Shown here piece by piece: positions 43,518 through 53,820 of a DNA stretch of 64,000 nt. The position numbers and the translations under genes were made by a program. The notes beneath the pieces are model-generated. The model did no database searches and had not been told where the DNA came from. It worked only from the letters and a program-made list of their open reading frames with translations. Source of the DNA: Blastobasis lacticolella (taxonomy: Eukaryota > Arthropoda > Insecta > Lepidoptera > Blastobasidae). Numbering within the stretch: position 1 is the first letter of the stretch; each line of letters opens with the position of its first letter. Where the stretch lies: NCBI GenBank assembly GCA_905147135.1, contig LR990049.1, positions 18,245,428 through 18,309,427 on the forward strand, written 5' to 3'.

Positions 43518-43730
43518 AAAATTTTGTACAAAAATATAAATGACCAAGCATATGCAGTAAAATATACTAAGAAAAATCATAAGTTCAATTTTAAAGGAAA
43601 ATTATATGAAAACGTATTTATAGGAACAAAAACATTACAGTGTAATCGTAAAATTCTTAAAAATATGAACACACACCACAAAAATAATATAGCAAGGGGT
43701 CTGTTAAAAAGTAAAGCGACTTACACTTAA
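43518..43730 (+). CDS. possible terminal exon, unknown protein
   Basis: After a good 3' splice-site context (atacttatttacag, ending 43517), a frame stays open for 70 codons to TAA. It is lysine- and asparagine-rich (KYTKKNHKFNFKGKLYEN, FIGTKTLQCNRKILKNMN). It does not overlap any repeat I recognise, unlike most open frames here. I do not recognise the family. AT-rich composition makes chance openness quite possible. Confidence 0.25.
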   Translation, partial: KILYKNINDQAYAVKYTKKNHKFNFKGKLYENVFIGTKTLQCNRKILKNMNTHHKNNIARGLLKSKATYT

Positions 43731-43750
43731 ACGAAAACTATAAACAATCG

Positions 43751-44195
43751 TCTTGGCTTTAATTCTCGGTTATGCTCTCGCGCACAAGTTTTTTTTTTCT
43801 TTTTTTTTTATGTCATACGATAGGCAAGCAGGCAAGCGGGCCACCTGATGGAAAGTGGTCACCACTGCCTATATACATTAGCAACACCGAGACAATCAAG
43901 TGCCCGGGTTCCGCCTTGAACATGATCCAGAATTTGGCAGATCACGTCATTACAGTGGAGCGACCGCCATCTGACCTCCGTAACCCTGCTACCAGTAAAC
44001 CTGACCAGATTGGATTATGGCTTACACATTCAGTCGCCTCAATGTGCAGGTTTCATCACGACGTTTCCCTCACCGTAAGAACGTCGGTTAGATGTACATA
44101 ACTCAGAAAATAATCATTGGTACAGGGCCGCAGTGAGATTCGAACCCAGGACCTCTCGCTTACGAGTCGGACCCCGTAACCACTAGGCTAAAACT
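43751..44195 (-). mobile_element. SINE-B interrupted by a D-repeat
   Basis: Left piece cttggctttaattctcgg and gctctcgcgcacaag; then the D-repeat; then gggttccgccttgaaca, gatccagaatttggcag and onward to the head (gattcgaacccaggacc, cttacgagtcgg). The SINE is contiguous if the insert is removed. Confidence 0.88.
43790..43890 (-). mobile_element. D-repeat 3' end nested in SINE-B
   Basis: Starts with a T-run (poly(A) of the minus strand), then atgtcatacgataggc, gccacctgatggaaagtgg and ttagcaacacc. A caag is present at both edges (about 43786-43789 and 43887-43890), possibly a short TSD. Confidence 0.85.
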
Positions 44196-45427
44196 CTCTT
44201 TTAATAGAGGTGGGTAAAAGGAACAAAACTCCCATGAATAACGCCCTCTTTCCAGTGAAAAATCCCGTCACGCGTCACGTCGTTCCCATAAAGACGTGTC
44301 ACTTCTGCGTGACTGCGGGGACCACCGGCCTTCAAAAAGCCTTATGGGGGGCCGACCTAAATACGGGAGGGCTGTGGTAAGTAAAATAAAAAATGTACCT
44401 GCCAGTGCAATTTACTTTTATGAAGAAGATTCTACTCACCTAAGCGAAGGAGCGCATCTACAATTCAGCTTTATTTTCAGAGCCAAGACCTTCCCGTTTC
44501 AAGTATAGTTGCCTTACAGTTTGACAAGCAAAGAATTTGAGTACAACAAACAAAGCTTTGAATGGGACTTGAAATAATTTGCATATAAAAAATTCTCGTG
44601 AAGCGTCCTACAATAATTGCATTAATAATATTATCTTGAAATAATAATATTACCCTCTTTCTACCGGCGGAAGACTTTCAAGGACCATGGCTAACCTGGA
44701 TGCGCTAATGGAACCTTCCTATTAAGAGGCACAAATCAGTGACTTTAATGTTTTTGTTTGAATTCTATTGAAGACGAAAATTAATATTGTACTAGAAGCC
44801 TATATATAGTACTCAATATTTTCGTCACCCACACACAGAATAAGACTAGATACTAATAACTCTGACGCAAACACAAACTTCTGATGCAAATAATATTTAT
44901 TATTCCTCAAAAAGTAATAAGCTATATTTAGCCGTACAACATAACAAAATATTCCTGAGGTTAATATAAAAGCCTCCGTACATTAACCACACTTTACCGG
45001 GCACCATCTTAAAACGATCAGGCAAATCCGAAATCATCGTCCAAAAATAGGTAAAAGGCCACCTCTAAGTGGCTTACAGAAGCTCCAGCGGCACCTTTTT
45101 CCGGAGAAAAATCCCTTGACCCTTACGGCCTTTCTATAGACGAAATACGTATACAGAGCCACTGGTTCGGAAAATATTGTGGCTGCTACGCTTTCCGGTG
45201 TAGGTACTCGGTTTCATACAAACGCCAGGAGTCACGGGATACTTGAAAGCAATCGCCTTTACAAATATTTGGAGCTCAAGTGCCAGTGATGGTGCGTTTT
45301 TGTAACGACGCGTGTGATTTAGGACCGTCTCTGAAAAGGTTTATTGAAATTTCGTGTGCCGTTCTAAGACGAAGAAGGTAACGATACCGGGCCTGGCCTA
45401 GATACATTTACTGATACTGTTTTTTTT
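44196..45427. other. unassigned
   Basis: No gene or repeat recognised. A small AT hairpin, taataatatta...taataatatta-like, lies near 44622-44652. Plus frame 44296-44508 has no domain. Confidence 0.4.
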
Positions 45428-45500
45428 TATTATAAGCCATCGCTGTCCCATTGCAGGGCAAAGGTTTCCCTACTCATTTTATATTTCTCCCAATCAATTA
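45428..45500 (-). mobile_element. LINE 3' end fragment
   Basis: atcgctgtcccattgcagg followed by gcaaaggtttccctac matches a LINE 3' end I recall from moth genomes. Only one copy here. Confidence 0.35.
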
Positions 45501-46235
45501 ATATGATAATTTTAACTAACGCCATTTCAAATCTTCTCGCGAATAATTTGTAATTTGAGGAGCAAAACTTACACTTGAATATCAAACGTATAACCGAATT
45601 AAAGACATTTAGGTCCAGCCATTACGCCCCTACCCGTTATCTCAGTCGAGCTTTCCTGCCTATCTCGGCACGTGACTTGTTCTTATTAGATATTAGGATA
45701 TCCACTAACTATAATAGTCCCAATAACAGGCAAAGTGGCAAACAAGTGATAAGGAAATCGAGGCAAACATGAGGAAAGGTATAATGAAAACTTCAAGCAT
45801 TAAGCTTCAAGTGCGATAATGACTAGAGTTCGTTTAAAAAACATTATTGGTAGTTAATTTTAATACAATTCAATTTATTTTGGTAAATAATCATTTACAA
45901 GGCAAATTTTCATTTTAATTATTTTGGCCACACATTATTAATTAATATCACGTTACCATTGGTATTGAATAAAATATGTCAGTGTTAAATTGTTAATTAT
46001 TAATTCGAGTATTACATAGGCCATGCATATTCATAATATAATGTTACCTTCATTACAATAAATTTAATCATAATTTCAAAATATCATAGTTTTGTTGTAA
46101 TCAAGTGGTTTAAACCTTACTCATGACGTTATGTCACCCTATCTATATTATTCATAAAATAAACTAATGGCAGGGTTTTTTCAACCCCTACCTCTATGTT
46201 TATTACAATCATAATAATGTCAATTAAGGTGATGG
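45501..46235. other. unassigned AT-rich stretch
   Basis: Nothing recognised. Confidence 0.4.
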
Positions 46236-46247
46236 GTTAACGAGTCT

Positions 46248-46713
46248 ATGGCCGTGTGGTGGCCGTCAAAGTAGAATAGGAACTTTCTCCCACGCACACT
46301 AAGGTTGTAGAATGAACTACCTGTAGAGGTTTTCCCTGGAGAGTACAACATGGAGTTCTTCAAGAAAGGGGTTAAAAGGTTTTACGGGGTCGGCAACCCG
46401 TGGGTGATGCCCCTGGTATTGTAAACGTCCATAGGCTACGGTGACTGATTACCATCAGGCAGCCCGCTTGCAAGCTTGTTTGCCACCATAGTGGTATAAA
46501 AAAAAAACTCCAACCCCTTACATTCATGGGTGTCTTATAAGGCGACTAATGTTTACGAGACAAAAGAGTCTCCATAGGCTGGAAAATGTTGTATTTGTAA
46601 TACTGCGATCTCCAACCCGCCCGCAGGCCGTGGAGATTATGGCAATAACCGTTTCGTGGGTGAGGCCCTAACTCCTGCAGTGGACTGTTATGGGCTGTAA
46701 CTATGATGATGAT
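46248..46713 (+). mobile_element. SINE-A interrupted by LINE-J1, with TSD
   Basis: TSD gttaacgag(t/a)ct at 46236-46247 and 46714-46725, one mismatch. SINE-A is intact on both sides of a break: gtagaatag at 46271-46279 and ctccaacccc from 46508. The GAT tail is at 46700-46713. Confidence 0.92.
46280..46507 (+). mobile_element. LINE-J1 3' end nested in SINE-A
   Basis: gaactttctcccacgcac, gaatgaactacctgtagagg, aacatggagttcttcaag, ggtgatgcccctggtattg, then gtggtataaaaaaaaa. 228 bp, poly(A)-tailed and 5'-truncated. Confidence 0.92.
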
Positions 46714-46783
46714 GTTAACGAGACTGCTTAATGTCGTTTAAATTTTTTTCAATAGAGTAGTATGTCTTCTCCACTTTTTTTTA

Positions 46784-46808
46784 TAGACATAGACATAGAC
46801 ATAGACAT
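46784..46808. repeat. (ATAGAC)n microsatellite
   Basis: Four consecutive atagac units followed by atgattta. Confidence 0.85.
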
Positions 46809-46897
46809 GATTTATTTTGACATCACATAAATCCATAAGCGTTTACATAATATGAAAATTTTAGAACATTTCAATACTAAACAAAAATAAAGGTTAT

Positions 46898-47215
46898 ACC
46901 ACTAAGGTGGCAAACAAGCTTGCGGCCTGCCTGATGGTAAGCAGTCACCGTAGCCTATGGACGTTTGCAATACCAGGGGCATCACCCACGCGTTGCCGAC
47001 CCCGTAAAATCGTTTTAACCCCTTTCTTGAAGAACTCCATGTTGTACTCTCCAGGGTAAACCTCTGCAGGTAGTTCATTCCACAACCTCAGTGTGCGTGG
47101 GAGAAAGTTCCTTTGGAACCGCACAGTTTGCGACCAATTTGGCGCCAAGGTGTGAGAATGAACTCCCTGTCGATGGCGAGCGATGCGATGATAAAATGTA
47201 GCTGTGGTACTTACT
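46898..47215 (-). pseudogene. LINE-J1 3' end
   Basis: Minus strand: a 67-codon frame ending at 46945 gives APNWSQTVRFQRNFLPRTLR, WNELPAEVYPGEYNMEFFKK and PGIANVHRLR. This is the best preserved LINE-J1 C-terminus here. Left edge: the poly(A) side, ggttataccactaaggtgg. The 5' part, from 47160, is also in the inverted duplication. Confidence 0.9.
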
Positions 47216-47229
47216 TACGTTACTCGGTT

Positions 47230-47487
47230 TCATAGCAGTTAAAGGGTCCGACTGGTAAGCGAGAGGTACCAGGTTCTAACCCCAGTGTCGCCATGTGCTT
47301 TTATGAGTGGAACACTATCCGATGCTCTTACGGTGATGAAATCATCGTGATGAAACCTGCACATTCAAGTAACTATAATCCAATCTTGTCAGATTTCACT
47401 GTTAACAGTATCACAGGAGGTCAGATGGCAGTCGCTCCACCTGATCTGCCAAATCCTGGATCATGGTTAAGGCGGACGCCAAGATGA
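47230..47487 (+). mobile_element. SINE-B in duplication arm A
   Basis: Head fragment ccgactggtaagcgagagg and ccaggttctaaccccag, then ttacggtgatgaaatcatc, gtgatgaaacctgcacattc, ggtcagatggcagtcgctcc and gacgccaagatgacc. Confidence 0.85.
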
Positions 47488-47549
47488 CCACTAACACACT
47501 ACGAACTGACTTAGTCCCCCCCACTCTACCTGCGATCATTATTATCTTT

Positions 47550-47810
47550 TGCGCTTATTACACATACCTAAATTCAGTTACCAAAATCAGAAACAAAAAG
47601 CGTGGGAGCAAATCAAAGTGGAATGTATTAAACATACAATAAGGTCCATTTTCGAATCACGGATTTTTGAAAAGCGGAGCGACACGTGACATAATATAAG
47701 TGATACAAAAATGGACCTTATTTTATGATTAATACATTCCACTTTGATTTGCTCTCACGCTTTTTGTTTTTGAATTTAGTGACTGAATTTAGAAATGTGT
47801 AATAAGCGCA
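47550..47810. mobile_element. MITE with about 85-bp TIRs, present in arm A only
   Basis: 261 bp. Ends tgcgcttattacacat and its inverse; arms pair for about 85 bp with few mismatches, including caaatcaaagtggaatgta. Flanked by ttt / tta, and arm B shows the empty site as a single tta. This fits a 3-bp TTA TSD (PIF/Harbinger-like) with one later change. A TA TSD is less well supported. Confidence 0.9.
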
Positions 47811-47855
47811 TTAGGCGCGACCAAGCCACTTGATCAAGCGGCGTGATAGTGAGGC

Positions 47856-48471
47856 AGGTGTAGGTATGGTTAAGTATGGTAGAGGTATAATGTTAAGTAT
47901 CGGATGGGCCGACTTTGATGAAACAAAACAATATGAGAAGTTATCTAACTAAAAGTAAATAAACTCTAATATATTTTTATTTATCCTAATCTAAATTTCT
48001 TTAAGTAGACTTAAAGAAATTTAGACCCTGTACTCTTATTTTTTGTTTTTCTCTGATAGACTCAAATTTAAATCGCCAATCGACGGATATATTGTATTTA
48101 ATAAGTGTTTTCTCTATAAGTGTTTTTGTAAGTCTTTTTGAGAAAATAAAGTTTCTTAAACTGTAAATATCTAAATGTACAAATGCGATAGTATAGATAG
48201 GTCTTAGCTTTACATTGGGAAATATTTGACAAGCAATTTCAGTACAGTCTTCAATCAAAATACAATGCCCAGAGCGCAGTGAGGTTACGGAAATTTTGAT
48301 CTAAACATTTCCCGAGTATTTGATTGTTGTTAGAAAGGATGAACTGTATTCATGATTTCAGGTGCACGTGTCTGGAACTTGGCTATGTATGGACAATAAG
48401 AACAAAGCCCGTACAGTTTGCCTTTTGTTTATGTTTTGATTATTTCGTAAAAATGAATAAATGAATGAATG
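47856..48471. other. unassigned
   Basis: Minus frame 48001-48258 is open for 85 codons but AT-driven and without a recognisable domain. Confidence 0.35.
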
Positions 48472-48600
48472 AAAGTTGTTTATTGCTCATACACAAATTT
48501 AACAAAAACAAAGGAAAAAAGAAATACAACCGGCCGCCTGGAAGAAATCGCCTAAAGCGATTAGTCGCTTTAAGCGATTTCTTCCAGAGAACGTTAGACA
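48472..48600 (-). mobile_element. LINE 3' region with hairpin
   Basis: aagttgtttattgctcatac, acaaatttaac, then a 23-bp hairpin (48538-48587; arms ctggaagaaatcgc...; one mismatch; loop ttag). The words gaagaaatcgc and aaagcgat are known to me from 3' UTRs of lepidopteran LINEs. Confidence 0.55.
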
Positions 48601-48624
48601 CCCACTAAAAATAATATACTCTAG

Positions 48625-48996
48625 GAGCGTCGGTAGCCGGGCGGTTAAGTATCCAACTCGTAAGCAAGAGGTACCGGGTTTGAATACCGCCGCGGCCATG
48701 TACATGGTATGACAGTACCATGACTCTTTTCTGAGTTATGTACATTAGTTGAATTCTAACCGATGCTCTTACGGTGAGAGAAAACATCGTGATGAAACCT
48801 GCAAATTCAGGCAACTGAATTTGTAAGCATGATCCAATCTGGTCAGGTTCCCCTGGAAGTAGGGTCACAGAGGTCAGATGGCAGTCGTTTCACAAATAAT
48901 TACTTGTTCGCCAAATCCTGGATCATAGTCAAGGTGAACCCCGGGCCCTTGTTCTTGAGAACACAACCGAACATTAACACTAAGATGATTATTTAT
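48625..48996 (+). mobile_element. SINE-B, full length, 8-bp TSD
   Basis: TSD tactctag at 48617-48624 and 48997-49004. Head gcgtcggtagccgggcgg, cgtaagcaagaggtaccgg; body complete to acactaagatgatt. A small inner duplication (atgtacatggtatgacag) follows the head. Confidence 0.93.
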
Positions 48997-49331
48997 TACT
49001 CTAGGATTTATATCTTGGAGTAGGTAGCTCAGCCTGTTCTACAGAACATTACTGATTTAATAACGTTGTTTAGTAATATTTTGATAAGAGGTCTAACTAA
49101 TACATAACTATGTAAGGTCCAAGGCCGTTATTGTAATTCCAAATACCTCAGTATTTATGCTTATTCCGGTATTAGGCCCTGGTTCGAAATACATCATTAG
49201 TGAGACGCTAGATAATCGAAGATTCATATATGAATATAACGTCATTTGGGTTTCCGATGGGCCATTTGATCGAAATGACAAACGTGCGAGAGCCATAAGA
49301 TTGCTCATTCAGTGATTTAAAGTCGGTCGAG

Positions 49332-49410
49332 GAGAGCGTCGGTGCCCGAGTGGTTAAGGTATGCGACTCGTAAGCGAGATGTACCGGGTTCAAATCCCAC
49401 TGTTACCTGC
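49332..49410 (+). mobile_element. SINE-B head only
   Basis: gagcgtcggtgcccgagtgg, cgactcgtaagcgagatg, B box gggttcaaatcccac, and then the sequence leaves the family. The best tRNA-like head in the window, but it lacks an acceptor-stem match and is not called a tRNA gene. Confidence 0.8.
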
Positions 49411-49433
49411 AGTTGTCCCACTGCAAACTGGTG

Positions 49434-49865
49434 GCCTCACTATCCACACCGCTTGATCAAGTGGCTTGGTCGAGCCTAAGATAATAATGATCACAGGTAG
49501 GGACAGGGGGAAGTCAGTTCGTAGTGTGTTATTGGTCATCTTGGCGCCCGCCTCAACCATGATCCAGGATTTGGCAGATCAGGTGGAGCGACTGCCATCT
49601 GACCTCCTGTGACACACAGGGAACAGGGAAATCTGACAAGATTGGATTATAGTCACTTGAATGTGCAGGTTTTATCACGATGATTTCATCACCGTAAGAG
49701 CATCGGTTAGTGTTCCAGTCATAAAAGCACATGGCGGCACTGGGGTTAGAACCTGGTACCTCTCGCTTACCAGTCGGACCCTGCTATGCCACCGACTCTC
49801 TTTGTGAGTAACGTAAGTAAGTACTACATTCTATCATCGCACCGCTCGCCATCGACAGGGAGTTC
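49434..49865. repeat. inverted duplication, arm B
   Basis: 432 bp matching 47160-47855 in inverse orientation with the MITE absent. Includes a SINE-B on the minus strand (about 49545-49805). The left edge stops at cctcac within ggtggcctcac, the right edge at agttc in gggagttctatg, so it contains only about 25 bp of LINE-J1. Confidence 0.9.
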
Positions 49866-49904
49866 TATGTACCGGTAACTCTTTTCTGATTTTTTTTTTA
49901 TTAA

Positions 49905-49965
49905 CAATAGGTGCATTTGACCTCAACTCACCTGATGGAAAGCGACGATGAGGTCGAAGATGTAT
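49905..49965 (-). pseudogene. LINE-J2 3' fragment
   Basis: gcatttgacctcaactcacc, then gatgaggtcgaagatg; matches the 3' ends at 11744 and 32363. Confidence 0.6.
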
Positions 49966-50150
49966 GTACATTAGAAGTCCTGCCAAAGTCTTTCCTCTGC
50001 ACTACAACAGGATGTTCTCAAAAAGCATGTCTACAGGTACCTCAAAGGCCGACACCGCATCCGCTCCCATTAGGTTGCGGATGTCCTGGACGACGGTAGC
50101 CGCTTTCCATCAGGTGGACTATCCGTCTATGTGCTTCCCTAGGAAAAAAA
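49966..50150 (+). pseudogene. LINE C-terminus, LINE-J1 relative
   Basis: Frames give SPAKVFPLHYNR at the start and GCGCPGR or WTTVAAFHQVDYPS at the end, with the 3' motif gctttccatcaggtgg and poly(A) near 50146. Resembles the LP-x-VFP-x-YN block of LINE-J1 but is a different lineage. Confidence 0.6.
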
Positions 50151-50637
50151 ACAAAGTCGGTCGCACATAGATACATCACTTTCCTTTATGTATGTCAGAT
50201 GAGCATTTTGACTTTATAATACCACAAACAAATGTCAAATGGCGAAATTTGACAGCGTTTCATCTAAGTTCCGTGGTTATCAGTAGAACTAAAAAATTAG
50301 CTAACTATATCGCTAGGCTAGAGATAACAGCACACTCTTCATGTCTTCATTGTCATTCAATCTACGTTTGTTGATCTAAGTTTTTTGATCTGTAGCTAGG
50401 GTACCTATTTTAGTAAAGAGAAGAAAGAAAAGTGTCTAAAGAATGCAATTTGAACACCCAACAAGATTGCATCAAATCAATCTACTGTTCTTCGATTTTC
50501 GATTTACGTATTCACTGAACGTATCCTTGTTTTGAACGTGAAATGGATGTTTAATCCCAATGACTAGTAGATAAGCGAGATGTCTGTAAAACGGGTACGT
50601 GACTGAATACAATGCATAATACATCATCACTAATCCA
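50151..50637. other. unassigned
   Basis: Nothing recognised. Confidence 0.35.
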
Positions 50638-50645
50638 GTCTAGAT

Positions 50646-51253
50646 CAGGGGTGTCAAACATTTCTTAGCAGCGGCCTAAAATACAATTTAGGAAAATCTG
50701 CTGCTGCAAAAAAAGCTACTGCTGCAAAGTGCTGCTGCTCTTGCTATTGATACGGTCCTGAAAAACCTCAAAGTAAAAATATCTACCAAATTGTTGTCAG
50801 AAGTAGTAGCTTTGACCACAATTTGGCCGACATTTTGACCACTATCTCACCTGGTGGTAGAGACGACGCGGTTGAAAATGAAGATTTCGTCAAATATAAC
50901 TTGATCTCTACAACAGTAAGTATTAAATTTTTCTACACTACCACCGGAAAAATAATATCATCTCGGTATCAATATCCCGGCCCGTGTCCTCTTTGACTAC
51001 AATCCTGGATTTGACAGATCAGGTAATTACAGTAGAGCGACTACCATCTGGCCAGATGGGATCACGGTTACAAATTCAGTCCTACGCTCCTAAAACAATG
51101 TTACGTAGCATGTTATTGTGACAAACCTAAAATAATGTTTCAATCAAAATTGCACTTTGCATTGCATTTTGTTGTAGACAGACATAATCATGATCTGCCG
51201 TGCTATTGCCAGACTTTGTTACCTCGTGCGACTTTCGGGGTTTGCCACCCCTG
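50646..51253. mobile_element. hAT-like non-autonomous element, 608 bp
   Basis: Ends caggggtgtcaaac and gtttgccacccctg are inverted repeats with one mismatch. The 8-bp flanks gtctagat (50638-50645) and ggctagat (51254-51261) match at 7 of 8, as expected for hAT. Inside are a LINE-J2 3' fragment near 50840-50890 (tatctcacctggtggtag) and a SINE-B fragment near 50960-51085, so it has captured or received other elements. Confidence 0.8.
50960..51085 (-). mobile_element. SINE-B fragment inside the hAT-like element
   Basis: catctcggtatcaatatccc, tcctggatttgacagatcag, gtaattacagtagagcgac, then a shortened gatgggatcacggttac and aattcagtc. The head is missing. Confidence 0.75.
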
Positions 51254-51569
51254 GGCTAGATTCTTGTTCAATTTATTTGGGAATCGATTCCAAAAGCCAT
51301 CGCTTTTCGATTTGTATTCAAAAACACTGTCTGTAGCGGCCTTGACACAATGTGAGTATAAGCTCTGCACACTTTTGAAGTGGCCTACTGACTCTCTCTC
51401 TAAAGCAGCGAATTAAACCTAAATCGATAGGTCCGGATAATGACTGCCACTAAATACGTCATTATATCTTATTTATAAAACTATAAAAAGGCTTATCTGT
51501 AGTACATTGAAGCTATTTCAGAAAAATAGTTGGGTTAGGATTCAGGGACATGATTACGCCAAACAAAAA
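51254..51569. other. unassigned
   Basis: TSD copy at the left edge, then sequence without a recognised element. Confidence 0.3.
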
Positions 51570-52050
51570 AAATTTTTTTTTTTTTCTTTCTGTTTGTTCT
51601 CTATGTTTGTCTCGTTCTGCGCATTACGCAATAACTACTGAACGGATTTTGATTCTATCTTTCTTTGATTCTATTATTCTAGTAGTAAAACTGTTAAAAA
51701 GCCGTGTCTGTACTTTGGAAATATTTCAGAAAAATTGTCGAGATGGGATTTTAGGGCCTAGGACATATTGTCTGTTAATGTGTTCGCGCATCACGCTAAA
51801 ACTACTGATCAGATTTTGATTCGGTTTTGATAGTTTGGTAGCTTAAAGTCCAGGGTAAAATTTAAGCCATTTTTCATCTAATTCGGGTACCTAAGTAAAA
51901 CCAGAGATACAGCTTGACTTCCCCGTAGTAATAGTACTAGCATTTATACAATACGGAGGTCATACAGCTACTACATACATACAACTGTCTTAAAGTTATT
52001 TCCACGCGGACGAAGTCTTGCGAAGTAGTAAGCTTAGATTATGCAATTTA
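51570..52050 (+). repeat. F-repeat, longest copy
   Basis: T-run, cgcattacgcaataactac, tgaacggattttgattc, a second cgcatcacgctaaaactac block with tgatcagattttgattcgg, and near the end ttatttccacgcggacgaag. Two similar halves suggest a dimer or internal duplication. Confidence 0.55.
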
Positions 52051-52627
52051 TTTAAATACGCATTATATAAATAAACAAGGAATTCATGAGAAACTTTTGA
52101 TATTAAGTGGTTAGTTACACCTACAACGAACTGTTTCTGAGATATGTGTACTTAACAAATCTAGGTACCTACAAGCATATTCTTTAGGACCTAGTAATGA
52201 GTGTGGGCTTAGCGCAGTCCTCCAGGGCCGGCCCAAAGATAACCGGTTCGTTGTAACAATCTGCGGCGAGTCCCAAAAGGATACAGTCATTGTGCAAATT
52301 CTGGGGACTTAGCCGTCTCCAAACTCTGACATACCTAACTCGCTCAGTGGCCACGAGAACAGCGTTTTCAAACGTTTATTTAGCCATAACTGTGGTGACC
52401 CTGCTGATTACTAGTTGCACCAATCCTTTTAGAACGTCTAATTTCTTTGGATTTCTCGGAACACTTAAGCTCCTCGCCTCACGACCCCGTGGAAGCTAGG
52501 GGGGACTAGGAACTAGGGGAGGGGAGGATTCAACCCCAAACGTCAGTCCTTAAGAAACTCCCGCCTACTCACCGAGTGCGATGGCTCTGTTGTGTGGTTG
52601 AACTATCTCTTCAGTATCAGTATCTGT
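52051..52627. other. unassigned
   Basis: Nothing recognised; plus frame 52290-52499 has no domain. Confidence 0.35.
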
Positions 52628-52945
52628 CGCCATATACCAATGACTCTTTTCTAAGTTATGTACATTTGTTGAATACTAACCTACGTTCTTACGGTGAGGG
52701 AAAATATCGTCATGAAACCGGCTCATTCAGGCGACTGAATGTGTAGCCATGTTCCAATATGGTCAGGTTCCCCTGCTAGCAGGGTCACGGAGGTCAGATG
52801 GCAGTCGCTGCACTGTAAATCCGATCTCCCAAGCTGAAGCCAAAGCTGTGAAAGCTGATCTGCCAAATTCTGGATCACGGTCGAGGCAAACCCTCGCCCT
52901 CGGGCGCGAGAACACAAACGGGACATTAACGCCAAGATGATTACA
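52628..52945 (+). mobile_element. SINE-B copy lacking most of the head
   Basis: gtcgccatataccaatgac, tcttttctaagttatgtac, ttacggtgagggaaaatatc, ggtcacggaggtcagatgg, a short insertion with agctgaagccaaagctgtg, then tctggatcacggtcgagg and attaacgccaagatgatt. Confidence 0.85.
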
Positions 52946-53634
52946 TATTTTTTATTTTATGAGGATGACATCTGATAGTTATCTATTTTGTGGTTAAAAT
53001 TACTCACGAGTTACTCCTGCCCTTTCGTGGCCCCACCGCTGCGGCCCCAGTCCGGGCCAATCCCACTCCGCTTCATTGAAATCGTAACTCAAATTTTACG
53101 TCTCACGCCACCTGGGACCGCTGTAACGCCAAGCTAGCGCACCTCAGAATTGCTGGTTCCGTACCTGGTGTTGCTATAGTACAGTCTGTTCGATCATTGT
53201 TTGTTCATGCTTACAGTCTGTTCGGCATATTGGTTGTTTTAAGTGCACATTATACACTGCACTGTTAAATGTGAGGTTTTCGATTTGACAGTTAAAGAAA
53301 GAACCAGTTTTATCTCCTTGTAAATAGATGGCCCTGTACAGAACTTCTGAACAACTATATGCCCCTAGTGTCCATAGGCGACGGAAACCACTTTCTGCTA
53401 TTGAACATAAAAATGCATAGATTACTATTAGATCCTTACCTATTAAATTAGCATTTTGTAAGGGGAAAATGAGGGAAACTGTAATTTACATACATGCAAA
53501 TCTTTCAATTTCTTATCTCAAACTATTCAACATACCTACCATTTTATAGTTTTATCTTTATAAAATTACACCTGATTAAAGAGGCAACGACAACTGAAAA
53601 GGGATACTTTGAAACCTTATAAAAACTTAAGATT
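52946..53634. other. unassigned
   Basis: A weak D-repeat-like 3' end may lie near 53350-53410 (cataggcgacggaaaccac). Otherwise nothing. Confidence 0.35.
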
Positions 53635-53820
53635 TTTATTTTTTTATTGTAAGGTTTCTCGCCGCGTCTGTCTGTGTGTTCTAATAAACTCAACAACTAC
53701 TGAACAGAGTTTTATGCGATTCACCAATGGACAGAGTGATTCATGAGGAAGTTTTAGGTGTATCCTAATTTGTTAAGGTTACCCTTGCGAAGCCGGGGCG
53801 GGTCGCTTGTATACCCTGTT
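53635..53820 (+). repeat. F-repeat copy
   Basis: gtctgtctgtgtgttctaat, aactcaacaactactgaac, agagtgattcatgaggaag and cttgcgaagccggggcggg. Confidence 0.6.

Larger units (their letters stand above)
47160..47855. repeat. inverted duplication, arm A
   Basis: Apart from the MITE at 47550-47810 this arm has about 432 bp, and it matches 49434-49865 in inverse orientation. It comprises the 5' edge of LINE-J1 (gaactccctgtcgatgg), a SINE-B with an unusual head (ccgactggtaagcgagagg), and flanking single-copy sequence (actacgaactgactt; aagccacttgatcaagcgg). Confidence 0.9.

Noticed and set aside
48001..48258. 85-codon minus-strand frame as an exon
   Set aside because: AT-driven composition, no motif, no splice context; likely chance.
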